From: Pikeienuella litoralis
GTDB lineage: Bacteria; Pseudomonadota; Alphaproteobacteria; Rhodobacterales; Rhodobacteraceae
Length of the DNA stretch: 64,000 nt
Assembly (NCBI RefSeq): GCF_037646705.1
Contig: NZ_JBBHER010000004.1
Span: forward strand, 124,001-188,000
Direction of reading: 5' to 3'
The first letter of the stretch is position 1, and every line of letters begins with the position of its first letter. Positions 23,112 through 32,779 of this stretch are shown piece after piece. Both the position numbers and the translations under genes were made by a program. The notes under the pieces were generated by a model. That model ran no database searches. It was not told where the DNA came from and worked only from the letters and a program-made list of their open reading frames with translations.

Positions 23112-24605
23112 TCAGACGATGAGCTCCGGTTTCAGCTTCATCGCACCGGCGAGCGCGTCGAGGCGCCGCCCCACCCGCTCGCCCGCGAGATCGGCGATTT
23201 CAGGGGCGAAGCGGAGCGTGAGGCGCCCATCGGCCACCTGGAGCGGGCAATGGGCCAGCGCCCCGGGCGCCGAACCGGAGAGCATCGCGCCGAGGCGGAT
23301 GGCGCGGCCGGTGATCTCGGCCTCCCTGCGCGCGCTCGCGGAGAGAAGATCGACCGCTTCCGCCTCCGCCGCAAGGAGCGAGCCCTTGTAGCGATGCATC
23401 AGCGCCGCGCCGAGGAAAAGCCGGCCCCGGTGGCCGACGCCGCCGAGATTGGCCCGGCTGACGGTGCCGAAACAGGCGGTGACGCGAAAATCGGGATGCG
23501 CCCGCCAGTTCACGTCATGAAGCAGGCACGCGGCCTCCGCGAGACGCGCGCGATCGGCGCTGAGCCCCTGGAGAACCGGGCGCATCCAGGCGATCAGCTC
23601 GGCGGCGAAGCCCGGGCAACGGGCGCCCCGCGCCTCCATCGCCGCCGCCGCGGCGATCAGCGGCTCTTCGTTCCGCATCGGTTGCGGCATCCGCTCGTAG
23701 ATCACGCCCTCGCGGGCGCCGAAGGCGGAGATGGCCACGCTTTCGGGTTTCAAATGTTCAAGCAGGCGCTTCAGCGCCCGCGCGCCCGCGACCATGGCGG
23801 GGACGCGCGAGAGGGAGACGTCGGCGGTTTTCTTGATCGCCGGCGGCTCCTTCGTCAGCGCCCAGTCGCAGAGCCTCAGCGCCTCCGCCGGCGTCATCTC
23901 GAACCCCTGGAGGACATGAAACGGATACCTGGCCTTCGCCATGCCGGCCTTGGCCAGCGCCCGCCAGGCGCCGCCGACGAGGATCAGGCGCGATGCGCGA
24001 TGCGCGAAAGGCGCCGCCGCCGCGCTCAGCGCCTGCATGGCGCGCCGGGCGAGCGGCCCGTCCTCCGCCAGCAGAAGATGGCCGGCCTGGACCGAGGCGA
24101 CGCGGCCGACCGCGCCATCGGCGACGGTGGCCAACTCCAGCGACGCGCCGCCGAGGTCGGCGACGACGCCATGCGCGGAAGGCCAGCCGAACAGCACGCC
24201 TTCGGCGGCCAGCCGCGCCTCCTCCTCTCCGGTGACGACGCGGATCGGAAGGCCGAGCTCCGCGGCGAGCCCGGCGCAGAACTCGGCGCCATCCTCCGCC
24301 TCGCGGAGCGCGGCGGTGGCGAAGGCGATCAGATCGGAGACCCCCATCCGGCGCGAGAGCGCGACGAGCCGGCGGAGCGCCGCCCGCGCGGAGACCTTTC
24401 CCTCCGGGTCGAGCCGCCCGGTCTCGCCGAGGCCGCGGCCGAGGCCGCAGATGACCTTCTCGTTGAAGAAATAATCCGGGCTTCGCACCCCGTCCTCGAA
24501 CACCACCAGGCGAATCGAGTTCGAGCCGATGTCGACGACTCCAACCAGCCCCGGCGTGAGGTGGAGCCCGGCATGCGAGGGAGTAAACTGAACTGGCGCA
24601 GTCAA
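23112..24605 (-). CDS. ppx: Exopolyphosphatase / guanosine pentaphosphatase (Ppx/GppA)
   Basis: Ppx removes terminal phosphates from polyphosphate or converts pppGpp to ppGpp. The 497-residue ASKHA-fold protein has phosphate-1 motif VVDIGSNSIRLVVFED (about 22-37), GEEEARLAAEG, and phosphate-2 motif VVADLGGASLELATV, then an HD-like C-terminal part with LLHDVNWRAHPDF. The start appears to be TTG at 24605, preceded by ACGGAGATCGC; no in-frame ATG exists before motif 1. It lies 78 bp after ppk1 on the same strand, the usual alphaproteobacterial ppk-ppx order. Confidence 0.94.
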   Translation of the reverse strand: MTAPVQFTPSHAGLHLTPGLVGVVDIGSNSIRLVVFEDGVRSPDYFFNEKVICGLGRGLGETGRLDPEGKVSARAALRRLVALSRRMGVSDLIAFATAALREAEDGAEFCAGLAAELGLPIRVVTGEEEARLAAEGVLFGWPSAHGVVADLGGASLELATVADGAVGRVASVQAGHLLLAEDGPLARRAMQALSAAAAPFAHRASRLILVGGAWRALAKAGMAKARYPFHVLQGFEMTPAEALRLCDWALTKEPPAIKKTADVSLSRVPAMVAGARALKRLLEHLKPESVAISAFGAREGVIYERMPQPMRNEEPLIAAAAAMEARGARCPGFAAELIAWMRPVLQGLSADRARLAEAACLLHDVNWRAHPDFRVTACFGTVSRANLGGVGHRGRLFLGAALMHRYKGSLLAAEAEAVDLLSASARREAEITGRAIRLGAMLSGSAPGALAHCPLQVADGRLTLRFAPEIADLAGERVGRRLDALAGAMKLKPELIV

Positions 24606-24683
24606 GAGCGATCTCCGTGGCGGCGCGGCCCGCCCGCTTTAAGCTCGCCGCGGAGCGCCGGGTCAAGCGGAGATCGTCGGATC

Positions 24684-26864
24684 TCAGGCCGTTTTTCGTC
24701 GCACCAGGCGGGGCGCATCGCCGATGCCGGCCCGGCCGCGCCCGGAAAGCGACGGATTCGCCATGAAAAAGTCATGGCAGGCGAAGCCTGGGCCGTCCGT
24801 CGGCGGCGCGCCGCGCGTGTAGACCCCATCCGGCCCGAGAACCCAGCTCTGGGCCTCGTCCGCGAGGTTCGCGGCCATCACCTGTTCGATGATCTGATCC
24901 TTCACCGTCGGGTTCACCATCTCGACCAGCGCCTCCACGCGGCGGTCGAGATTGCGGCCCATCAGGTCGGCGGAGGCGATGTAGACGCGATTGCGAGCCC
25001 CGCCCATCGGCTCCCCGCCGCCGAAACAGAGAACTCGGGAATGTTCGAGAAACCTGCCGATGATCGATTTCACGCGGATATTCTCGGAAAGCCCCGGCAC
25101 GCCGGGCCGGACGCCGCAGATGCCGCGCACCACCATGTCGATCCGCACGCCGGCCTGCGACGCGGCGTAGAGCGCGTCGATCAGCACAGGGTCGATCACG
25201 GCGTTGCACTTGATCCACACCGTCGCGGGGCGCCCCGCCGCCGCATGGGCGGCCTCGGCTTCGAGGTTTTCGAGGATGGTCTTCTTCAGGGTCAGCGGCG
25301 CGAGCGCCAGCCGCTCCAGCCCCTGCGGCTCGGCGTAGCCGGTGATGAAGTTGAAAAGCTTCGCCGCGTCGCGGCCGAGCGCGGGATCGCAGGTGAAGAA
25401 GCTGAGGTCGGTGTAATAGCTCGCCGTGATCGGGTGGTAGTTCCCGGTGCCGAAATGGGTGTAGGCGGCCAGCTTTCCGCCCTCCTGCCTGATCACGGAG
25501 GAGACCTTGGCGTGGGTCTTCCATTCGACGAAGCCGAACACGACCTGCACGCCCGCGCGCTCCAGCTGCCGGGCGAGGCGAATATTGGCCTCCTCGTCGA
25601 AGCGCGCCTTCAGCTCGACCAGCGCGGTGACCGACTTGCCCTCGTCCGCCGCGACGCAAAGCGCCTTGACGATCGGGCTGTCGCGGGAGGTCCGGTAGAG
25701 GGTCTGCTTGATCGCGAGCACGTCGGGATCGCGCGCGGCCTGTTCGATGAAGCGGACCACGATCTCGAAGCTCTCGTAGGGGTGGTGCAGCAGCATGTCC
25801 TTCTGGCGGATCGCGCTGAAGATGTCGCCCTTGTGGTCCCGCACCCGCTCGGGCATCCGCGGCTGGTAATGCGGCCAGAGGAGATCGGAGCGATCCACCT
25901 TCGCGAGCTCGGAGAGGCCGGAGACGCCGACGATCCCGTCGACCGGAATCACCTCGTTGTCATGCACGCCCATCGCGTCGACGATCAGCGCCCGAAGCGC
26001 CGGCGGCGCGTCCGTGGTGATCTGGAGGCGCACAGCCTCGCCCCGGCGGCGGCGGCGCAGCGCGGTCTCGAACTCGCGAACCAGATCCTCGGATTCCTCC
26101 TCGATCTCGAGATCGCTGTCGCGGAGCACCCGGAACTCGCAACGTCCGACCGCTTCATAGCCGGGAAAGAGCAGCGCGAGGTGCAGCTCCAGCAGGGTCT
26201 CGAGCGGCATGAAGCGGATCTCGCCGTCGCGGTCCTCCATGCGGAAGAACCGGTCGATCTGCGGCGGGATCGGCAGGAGCGCGTCCAGCGACTCGCCGTC
26301 GCGGCGCCGCTTCAGCTGCAGCGCCAGCGCGTAGCCGAGATTGGGGATGAACGGGAACGGATGCGCGGGGTCGACCGCGAGCGGGGTGAGGATCGGAAAG
26401 ACGTTCTCCGAGAAATGGGCCTCCAGCGCGGCGTGGTCGTCGTCCGTGAGCTGATCGGGCCGCACGAGGACGATGCCCTCGCGCTCGAGCTCCGCCTTCA
26501 GATCGGTCCAGACGGCGTCCTGCGCGGCCATGAGCCGGCGCGCCTCGGCGGCGATCTCGGCCAGCTGGTTGGCCGGGCTCCGCCCGTCGGCGCTCGGCCG
26601 GGTCGCGCCGGCCTTCACCAGGCTGCGGAGGCCGGCGACGCGCACGGTGTAGAATTCGTCGAGGTTGTCGCCGGAGATCGAGAGAAAACGCACCCGCTCC
26701 AGCAACGGATGGCGCGGGTTCTCCGCCTCCTCGAGCACACGGCCGTTGAACGCGAGCCAGGAAAGCTCGCGGTTGAAGAACCGCTCCGGCGCGGCGTGGT
26801 CGAACTCCGGAATCCGCTCCGGCGCGAATGGTTGAAGAGGCAGGTTGAGAAAATCCGCGCGCAT
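24684..26864 (-). CDS. ppk1: Polyphosphate kinase 1
   Basis: PPK1 reversibly polymerises the gamma-phosphate of ATP into polyphosphate. The 726-residue protein has the N-terminal four-helix region (RFFNRELSWLAFNGRVL), head domain, and two phospholipase-D-like C-terminal domains. LYRTSRDSPIVKAL and the segment EWKTHAKVSSVIR, holding the autophosphorylated His, are intact, as is HFGTGNYHPITASYYTD. The ATG at 26864 follows GGGAGCGAC; another ATG five codons upstream is in frame. It lies between hda and ppx. Confidence 0.96.
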   Translation of the reverse strand: MRADFLNLPLQPFAPERIPEFDHAAPERFFNRELSWLAFNGRVLEEAENPRHPLLERVRFLSISGDNLDEFYTVRVAGLRSLVKAGATRPSADGRSPANQLAEIAAEARRLMAAQDAVWTDLKAELEREGIVLVRPDQLTDDDHAALEAHFSENVFPILTPLAVDPAHPFPFIPNLGYALALQLKRRRDGESLDALLPIPPQIDRFFRMEDRDGEIRFMPLETLLELHLALLFPGYEAVGRCEFRVLRDSDLEIEEESEDLVREFETALRRRRRGEAVRLQITTDAPPALRALIVDAMGVHDNEVIPVDGIVGVSGLSELAKVDRSDLLWPHYQPRMPERVRDHKGDIFSAIRQKDMLLHHPYESFEIVVRFIEQAARDPDVLAIKQTLYRTSRDSPIVKALCVAADEGKSVTALVELKARFDEEANIRLARQLERAGVQVVFGFVEWKTHAKVSSVIRQEGGKLAAYTHFGTGNYHPITASYYTDLSFFTCDPALGRDAAKLFNFITGYAEPQGLERLALAPLTLKKTILENLEAEAAHAAAGRPATVWIKCNAVIDPVLIDALYAASQAGVRIDMVVRGICGVRPGVPGLSENIRVKSIIGRFLEHSRVLCFGGGEPMGGARNRVYIASADLMGRNLDRRVEALVEMVNPTVKDQIIEQVMAANLADEAQSWVLGPDGVYTRGAPPTDGPGFACHDFFMANPSLSGRGRAGIGDAPRLVRRKTA

Positions 26865-26928
26865 CGTCGCTCCCGTCATGAACAAACGATATGGCGCCGG
26901 GCGGCGCCGTCTTGCAAGGCCGCGCCGT

Positions 26929-27603
26929 TCAGAGTCCGGTGACCTCCTTCACGAAGGGCAGCGTGATCGCGCGCCGCTCCGCCAGCGCCGCGGCGTCCAG
27001 CCGCTCGACCATCCGCGCGGCGGCGGCGGCGGAGCGCTCGATCCGGCGGCTGAGAAAGTGCGGGACTTCGTCGCCGACCACGAGGCGACGGTCGCGAAAA
27101 TGCTTGGCGAGGAGCGCGGCCAGAAGCGCCTCGTCCGGCGGCTCCAGCGCGGCGGTCATCGCGCCCGACAGGCGCGACGCGAGATCCGGCGTGACGACGC
27201 CCCAGCCGGACGGCGCGCCGCGGCCGGTGACGAGCACCGCGGCGCCCTCGGCCCGCGCAAGGTTGATGAGATGAAAGAGCGCGGCCTCCGCCACCTCGTC
27301 GCCGCTGATCCGGTCCGCGTCCTCCACCGCCGCGGCCCCGGCGGCGACGATGGCGGGCGCGTCCGCCGGCTCGAGCGCCGACGCCGCGACGCGCTCCGCC
27401 GCCGCCATGTCCGACCAGACATGCGCGAGATGGGTCTTTCCCGCCCCTTCCGGCCCGGTCAGGACGAAGAGCCCGCCGGGCCAGCACCGCCAGGCGTCGA
27501 TCAGCGCCACGGCGTCGGCGTTCGAGGCCGAGACGTGGAACGCGCTCCGCCCCCGCGCCGGGCGGGCGGCGAGAGGAAGGGCGAGCGGAAGCTGCGCGCT
27601 CAT
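26929..27603 (-). CDS. hda: DnaA-related regulatory protein Hda (HdaA-like)
   Basis: A 224-residue truncated AAA+ protein related to DnaA that promotes hydrolysis of DnaA-ATP at the replisome. The N-terminus MSAQLPLALPL holds a QLxLxL-type sliding-clamp-binding motif at residues 4-9. Walker A is GPEGAGKTHL; the Walker B region is less canonical (AVEDADRI). The C-terminal lid with RIERSAAAAARMVERLD fits the DnaA-type sensor-2 region. Its ATG overlaps the perM stop by 4 bp, so expression is coupled. Confidence 0.88.
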   Translation of the reverse strand: MSAQLPLALPLAARPARGRSAFHVSASNADAVALIDAWRCWPGGLFVLTGPEGAGKTHLAHVWSDMAAAERVAASALEPADAPAIVAAGAAAVEDADRISGDEVAEAALFHLINLARAEGAAVLVTGRGAPSGWGVVTPDLASRLSGAMTAALEPPDEALLAALLAKHFRDRRLVVGDEVPHFLSRRIERSAAAAARMVERLDAAALAERRAITLPFVKEVTGL

Positions 27604-28679
27604 GCGCCGTCGCCGCCCGCGCCACCCTCGCCGCGATAGAGCGGGCCGCTCTTGTACTGTTCGATCGAGAAGCGGAGGAAGACTCCGATCACCGCCGCCG
27701 CCGGCACCGCGACCAGCAAGCCGGTGAATCCGAACAACGCCCCGAACGCCGACAGGGCGAAGATCAGCCAGACCGGATGCAGCCCGACCGACCCGCCGAC
27801 CAGTTTCGGAGTGAGATAATTGCCCTCCACGACCTGCCCGATGGCGAAGACCGCCGCAGTGGCCACGATCCAGAGCGGATCCGACCAGAAATAGACCAGC
27901 GCGATGCCGATCGAGAGCGCGCCGCCGAGAGTGGAGCCCACGAAGGGGATGAAGGAGATCAACCCGGCGAAGATGCCGACCAGAAGCCCGAACGGCAGCT
28001 GGATGGCGACCAGCGCCGCCGCGTAGAACCCGCCGAGGATGAGGCACACCGTCAACTGCCCGCGCACGAAGCCGGCCAGAACGCGGTCGACCCGCCGGGC
28101 GAGCCCGCGGATCGTGTCAGCATGTTCGCGCGGCAGCAATTCATCGATCCGCGCGACCATATGGTCCCAGTCGAGCAGGAGATAGAACGCCACCACCGGA
28201 GTCAGCACCGCCAGCGTGACGACCTGGAACCCGGCGAGGCCGACCGACCAGGCGCCCTGAAGGAGGCTGGAGGAAATCTCCTTGATCTGGCTCTTCATCT
28301 GGCCGAGCGCCTCGGTGACGGTGACGCCGAACGCGCCGGATTCGCCAAACAGCGGCAGCACCCTTGCTTGAAGAAAGGACCTCGCTGCGTCGATCAACGC
28401 CGGCGCCGCGTCCACCGCGAGACTGATCTGGTTGATCAGAACCGGGATCAGCACCATCAGGAACATCGCCATGGTGAAGAACGCGCCGGCGGTGATGATG
28501 ACCGTGGAGAGCACGCGCGACAGCCCGAGCCGCTGCAGCCGGTCCGCCAGCGGGTCGGTGAAATAGGCGATCGCCGCCGCCAGCACGAAGGGAAGCAGAA
28601 CATCCGAGAGAAGCACCAGAGCGCCGATGAGGAGCAAAAGCCCCACCCCCCACCACCGCGCCTGTTCGCTGAACGTCAT
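27600..28679 (-). CDS. AI-2E family transporter (PerM/YhhT-like)
   Basis: A 359-residue integral membrane protein with about eight hydrophobic segments and the AI-2E family C-terminal motif: SFIPFVGSTLGG, then GQVVEGNYLTPKLVGGSVGLHP and FGFTGLLVAVPAAAVI. The name is historical; family members include autoinducer-2 exporters and Na+/H+ antiporters, and the substrate here is unknown. It sits between nadK (46 bp upstream) and hda (4-bp overlap). The perM-hda-ppk1-ppx order is common in alphaproteobacteria. Confidence 0.9.
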   Translation of the reverse strand: MTFSEQARWWGVGLLLLIGALVLLSDVLLPFVLAAAIAYFTDPLADRLQRLGLSRVLSTVIITAGAFFTMAMFLMVLIPVLINQISLAVDAAPALIDAARSFLQARVLPLFGESGAFGVTVTEALGQMKSQIKEISSSLLQGAWSVGLAGFQVVTLAVLTPVVAFYLLLDWDHMVARIDELLPREHADTIRGLARRVDRVLAGFVRGQLTVCLILGGFYAAALVAIQLPFGLLVGIFAGLISFIPFVGSTLGGALSIGIALVYFWSDPLWIVATAAVFAIGQVVEGNYLTPKLVGGSVGLHPVWLIFALSAFGALFGFTGLLVAVPAAAVIGVFLRFSIEQYKSGPLYRGEGGAGGDGA

Positions 28680-28725
28680 GGGATCGGTTGATGCGTCGAG
28701 TTCACGCGCGGGTCAACAACGGCCA

Positions 28726-29499
28726 TCAATTGTCTCCGAGAAACTGTTCCTTCAATATCCGCTCGTTCAACCCGTGGCCGGCGTCATAGAGAAGATTGAT
28801 CTCGATCTCGCGGTGGAAGGACACTTCGACCTTCGAGACCTGACGGACCTCGGTCGAGTCGGCGACGGCGAGAATCGGGCGTTTCGTTTCCTCCAGCGCT
28901 TCGATCGTCACGGTCGCGTCATGCGGCAGCACCGCGCCGCGCCAGCGCCGCGGCCGAAACGCGGAGATCGGCGTCAACGCCATCAGCCCGCTTTCGATCG
29001 GCAGGATCGGCCCGTGCGCGGAGAGATTATAGGCGGTGGAGCCCGCCGGCGTCGCGATCAGCGCGCCGTCGCAGATCAACTCCGGCAGGCGCACGCGCCC
29101 GTCGACGCTGATCCGCAGCTTGGCCGCCTGGAACGTCATCCGGAGGAGCGAGACCTCGTTGATCGCGAGAGATTCGGTGACCATGCCGTTAACAGTGGTC
29201 GCCTTCATCAGCAGAGGATGGATCGTCGCCAGCTCCGCCTCGCTCAGCCGGGCGCGAAGATCGTCCTCGGCGTATTCGTTCATCATGAAGCCGACCGAGC
29301 CGCGGTTCATCCCATAGACCGGCGCGGCGAGATGGAGCGTCTCGTGCAGCGTATGAAGCATGAAGCCGTCGCCGCCGAGCGCGACGATGACGTCGGCCTC
29401 GCTCGCCGCGACCTGGCCGTAGCGCGCGGTCATCTTCGCGAAGGCGTCCTGCGCGACCGGCGCGCTCGATGCGGTGAAATGGATCTTGTCCGGCGTCAT
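28726..29499 (-). CDS. nadK: NAD kinase
   Basis: NadK phosphorylates NAD to NADP. The 257-residue protein is of the short alphaproteobacterial type. The catalytic GGDG motif is at residues 42-45 (VALGGDGFMLHT), followed by YGMNRGSVGFMMNEY, the NE/D-binding segment TESLAINEVSLLR, and ATPAGSTAYNLSAHGP with the conserved Gly-rich turn. The ATG at 29499 has GAGGG upstream. It is divergent from glyA, with 200 bp between starts. Confidence 0.95.
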   Translation of the reverse strand: MTPDKIHFTASSAPVAQDAFAKMTARYGQVAASEADVIVALGGDGFMLHTLHETLHLAAPVYGMNRGSVGFMMNEYAEDDLRARLSEAELATIHPLLMKATTVNGMVTESLAINEVSLLRMTFQAAKLRISVDGRVRLPELICDGALIATPAGSTAYNLSAHGPILPIESGLMALTPISAFRPRRWRGAVLPHDATVTIEALEETKRPILAVADSTEVRQVSKVEVSFHREIEINLLYDAGHGLNERILKEQFLGDN

Positions 29500-29699
29500 G
29501 CGAGAGCCCTCTATTTCGCGCGGACCTTGCCGGGGTTTTCGCCGGGGCGCAATCGCAGGACTGCGCGCCGGGCCTGATTTATCGGCCGCGCGGCGTTGAA
29601 TCTCTCCGTCGGCTCGCTTAGGCGCTATATGAGCGGCGGCGACGCCATCCATGGCGGGCCGCGACCCGCCACGCCGGCCGCCGAAGAGAGAGGACGCCC

Positions 29700-30995
29700 A
29701 TGACCGCCGACGCACGCGCCACGCGCTTTTTCACAGAACCGCTCAGCGAGCGCGACCCGGAGATCGCGGCCGCCATCGGCGCCGAGCTGACCCGCCAGCG
29801 CGACGAGATCGAGCTGATCGCCTCCGAAAACATCGTCAGCCGCGCGGTGATGGAGGCGCAGGGCTCGGTCGCCACCAACAAATACGCCGAAGGCTATCCC
29901 GGGCGGCGCTATTACGGCGGCTGCCAGCATGTCGACGTGATGGAGACGCTCGCGATCGAGCGGGCGAAGCGGCTCTTCAATTGCGGCTTCGCCAACGTTC
30001 AGCCGAATTCCGGCTCGCAGGCCAATCAGGCGGTGTTCCTCGCGCTGCTGCGGCCGGGCGACACGTTCATGGGGATGGGCCTCGCCGCCGGCGGGCACCT
30101 GACGCATGGCGCAAAGCCGAACCTCTCCGGGAAATGGTTCGACGCGGTTGATTACGGCGTCCGTCGGCAGGACAATCTGATCGATTACGACGAGATCCAG
30201 GCGAAGGCCGAGGAGCGCAAGCCGAAGCTGATCGTCGCGGGCGGTTCGGCCGTCCCGCGGCGGATCGACTTCGCGCGATTCCGCGAGATCGCGGACAGCG
30301 TCGGCGCCTATCTCATGGTGGACATGGCGCATTTCGCCGGGCTGGTGGCGGCGGGGGTCCATCCCAATCCGCTGGAGCACGCGCATGTCGCGACGACGAC
30401 GACGCACAAGACCCTTCGCGGCCCGCGCGGCGGCTTGATCCTGACCAATGACGAGGCGCTGGCGAAGAAGTTCAACTCCGCAATCTTCCCGGGGCTTCAG
30501 GGCGGGCCGCTGATGCATGTGATCGCGGCGAAGGCCGTGGCCTTCGGCGAGGCGCTGACGCCCGAGTTCCGCGCCTATCAGACCGCGGTGGTCGCCAACG
30601 CGCGGGCCCTCGCGGATCAGCTCATCAAGGGCGGGCTCGACATCGTGACCGGCGGCACCGACACGCATCTCCTTCTTGTCGATCTCCGGCCGAAGGGCGT
30701 GACCGGCGCGGCGACGGAACAGGCGCTCGGCCGCGCCAACATCACCTGCAACAAGAACGGCATCCCGTTCGATCCGGAGAAGCCGACGGTGACCTCCGGC
30801 GTCCGGCTCGGCGCGCCGGCCGGCACGACGCGCGGGTTTGGCGAGACGGAATTCCGCGAGATCGGCGACATGATCGTCGAGGTCGTGGACGGGCTCGCCG
30901 CCAGCGGCGGGACGGGCGACGAGGCGGTCGAGGCGCGGGTGAAGGCCCGCGTCAAGACGCTGACCGAGCGGTTCCCGATCTACGACGGGCTTTGA
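29700..30995 (+). CDS. glyA: Serine hydroxymethyltransferase
   Basis: GlyA is a PLP enzyme interconverting serine and glycine with tetrahydrofolate, feeding one-carbon metabolism. It is 431 residues. The Schiff-base Lys is Lys237 in the signature TTTTHKTLRGPRGG; LIASENIVSRAV and GYPGRRYYGGCQHVD are typical N-terminal blocks. An AGAGAGAGGACG ribosome site precedes the ATG. It is followed by nrdR and ribD on the same strand, a common alphaproteobacterial cluster. Confidence 0.97.
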   Translation: MTADARATRFFTEPLSERDPEIAAAIGAELTRQRDEIELIASENIVSRAVMEAQGSVATNKYAEGYPGRRYYGGCQHVDVMETLAIERAKRLFNCGFANVQPNSGSQANQAVFLALLRPGDTFMGMGLAAGGHLTHGAKPNLSGKWFDAVDYGVRRQDNLIDYDEIQAKAEERKPKLIVAGGSAVPRRIDFARFREIADSVGAYLMVDMAHFAGLVAAGVHPNPLEHAHVATTTTHKTLRGPRGGLILTNDEALAKKFNSAIFPGLQGGPLMHVIAAKAVAFGEALTPEFRAYQTAVVANARALADQLIKGGLDIVTGGTDTHLLLVDLRPKGVTGAATEQALGRANITCNKNGIPFDPEKPTVTSGVRLGAPAGTTRGFGETEFREIGDMIVEVVDGLAASGGTGDEAVEARVKARVKTLTERFPIYDGL

Positions 30996-31154
30996 CCGGC
31001 TGACCGGGCGCGCCGGATCAGGCGCCCCCGGCCGCCCCTCCTTCTTCCGGCGCGAAACGCCGCACGGGCCATATCTGGCGCCGCGCCGCGCGCCCTACCC
31101 TTCCCTTCGCGGCGCGCCTATAATGGCGCCGGAAAATGGGAGAGAGGGATCAAG

Positions 31155-31622
31155 ATGCGCTGTCCATTCTGCGGCGACACGGAATCACAGGTGAAGGACA
31201 GCCGCCCTGCGGAAGACCATGTCACCATTCGGCGGCGCCGGCTCTGCCCGGCGTGCGGCGGCCGGTTCACCACCTATGAGCGGGTGCAGCTCCGGGATCT
31301 GACGGTCGTGAAGAAGAACGGCCGGCGGGAGGATTTCGACCGCGACAAGCTGGCGCGCTCGATCCGGATCGCGCTGCAGAAACGCCAGATCGAGATGGAC
31401 CGGATCGATCAGATGATCTCCGGCATCGTGCGCCGGCTGGAGAGCACGGGAGAGAGCGACGTGCGCTCGGAAGCGATCGGCGAGATCGTGATGGAGAGCC
31501 TCGCGCGGATCGACACCGTCGCCTATGTCCGCTTCGCCAGCGTCTACAAGAATTTTCAGGAAGCGGACGATTTCGAGGATTTCGTCGCCGAATTGCGCCC
31601 GCCCCTTCAGAACGAGGAATGA
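31155..31622 (+). CDS. nrdR: Transcriptional repressor NrdR
   Basis: NrdR represses ribonucleotide reductase genes in response to ATP/dATP. The 155-residue protein has an N-terminal zinc ribbon with Cys3, Cys6, Cys31 and Cys34 (MRCPFCGD; RLCPACGGRF) and an ATP-cone (about 46-136) with VVKKNGRREDFDRDKL. The ATG follows an AGAGAGGGATCAAG leader. ribD starts one base after its stop, so the two are translationally linked. No nrd gene lies in the window. Confidence 0.96.
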   Translation: MRCPFCGDTESQVKDSRPAEDHVTIRRRRLCPACGGRFTTYERVQLRDLTVVKKNGRREDFDRDKLARSIRIALQKRQIEMDRIDQMISGIVRRLESTGESDVRSEAIGEIVMESLARIDTVAYVRFASVYKNFQEADDFEDFVAELRPPLQNEE

Positions 31623-31623
31623 G

Positions 31624-32751
31624 ATGGCCGGATCCGGGGTCGGCTCCGGGGTCGACGACGACGACGACCGACGCTGGATGGAGATGGCGCTCGCGCTTGC
31701 CCGGAGGGGGCTCGGCGGGGTCTGGCCGAATCCGGCGGTCGGCTGCGTCATCGCGCGCGGCGGGCGGCTTCTCGGGCGGGGCTGGACCCAGGCCGGCGGC
31801 CGACCGCATGCGGAGACCATAGCCCTCGCCTCCGCGGCGGCTGCGGGCGCGGACGTCCGCGGCGCGACCGCCTTCGTCAGCCTGGAGCCCTGCGCGCATT
31901 TCGGCCGGACGCCGCCCTGCGCCGACGCGCTGATCGACGCCGGGATCGCCCGGGTGGTCGCGGCGATGGAGGATCCGGATCCGCGGGTTCTCGGGCGCGG
32001 ATTCGCGCGGCTCCGCGCGGCCGGGGTCGCGGTCGAGATCGGGCTGGGGGCGGCCGAGGCCGAAGAGGTCAATCGGGGCTTTCTGCTCCGCCAGCGCGCG
32101 GGGCGCCCGTTTCTCACGCTGAAGATGGCGGCGACGCTGGACGGGCGGATCGCGACCGCCTCCGGCGAAAGCCGCTGGATCACCGGCCCGGGCGCCCGCG
32201 CCCGCGCGCATCTCATCCGCGCGTCGAGCGACGCGGTTCTGGTGGGCGCGGCGACGGCGCGCGCCGACGATCCGGCGCTGGATGTCCGCTTGCCCGGACT
32301 TGAGGCCCGCGCGCCGCTCAGGCTCGTCGCCGAGCCCGACCTTTCGCTGCCGGCGGGCTTGCGGCTGGCGGCGCCGGGGCCGGCCGGGCCGACATGGCGA
32401 CTCCACCTGCCCGGCGCGGCGCCGGCGGCCGAATGGGGAACCCTGATTCCGGTGGCGGCGGGCGCGGATGGCCGGCTCGATCTCGCCGCCATGTTGGCGA
32501 CGCTTGGCGCGCGGGGGCTTACGCGCGTGCTTTGCGAGGGGGGCGGCCGCCTCGCGGCGGCGCTTCTGAACGCCGGATTGGTGGATGAGATCGTCTGGAT
32601 GACGGCGGGCGCCGCCATCGGCGCTTCGGGCGCGGCGGCGCTCGGCCCGCTCGAGATCGAGGCGCTGTCGGAGGCGCCGCGCTTCGAGCTTCAGGGCGTC
32701 GAGCGGGCCGGCGAGGACGTGATCAGCATCTGGCGGCCGAGAGCCCGCTGA
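31624..32751 (+). CDS. ribD: Bifunctional riboflavin deaminase/reductase RibD
   Basis: RibD carries out the pyrimidine deamination and side-chain reduction steps of riboflavin synthesis. The 375-residue protein has an N-terminal deaminase with the zinc site His62-Ala-Glu64, Cys90 and Cys99 (LEPCAHFGRTPPC), and a C-terminal reductase beginning LTLKMAATLDGRIA with SRWITG and the LCEGGGRLAAALL motif. A short Asp run (about 11-15) precedes the deaminase. It follows nrdR by one base. ribE/ribBA, often next, are absent: the following gene is on the other strand. Confidence 0.95.
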   Translation: MAGSGVGSGVDDDDDRRWMEMALALARRGLGGVWPNPAVGCVIARGGRLLGRGWTQAGGRPHAETIALASAAAAGADVRGATAFVSLEPCAHFGRTPPCADALIDAGIARVVAAMEDPDPRVLGRGFARLRAAGVAVEIGLGAAEAEEVNRGFLLRQRAGRPFLTLKMAATLDGRIATASGESRWITGPGARARAHLIRASSDAVLVGAATARADDPALDVRLPGLEARAPLRLVAEPDLSLPAGLRLAAPGPAGPTWRLHLPGAAPAAEWGTLIPVAAGADGRLDLAAMLATLGARGLTRVLCEGGGRLAAALLNAGLVDEIVWMTAGAAIGASGAAALGPLEIEALSEAPRFELQGVERAGEDVISIWRPRAR

Positions 32752-32772
32752 GCCGCGCCGCCCGGGCGCGGC
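32752..32772. terminator. Hairpin between convergent ribD and polysaccharide-export genes
   Basis: GCCGCGCC (32752-32759) pairs with GGCGCGGC (32765-32772) around a 5-base loop, starting on the base after the ribD stop. The stem has no T-tract. Its place in the 28-bp gap between converging genes suggests a bidirectional transcript end. Confidence 0.4.
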
Positions 32773-32779
32773 CCTCGGC

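Noticed and set aside
23250..26942. A 1230-residue open frame on the plus strand, antisense to ppx and ppk1
   Set aside because: It is a by-product of high GC3 in the real genes. Its translation is Arg/Ala/Gly/His-rich with no domain, while the opposite strand encodes complete Ppx and PPK1.
29500..29699. Possible glycine riboswitch before glyA
   Set aside because: No tandem aptamer core was seen in the 200 bp; the region is simply the nadK/glyA divergent promoter space.
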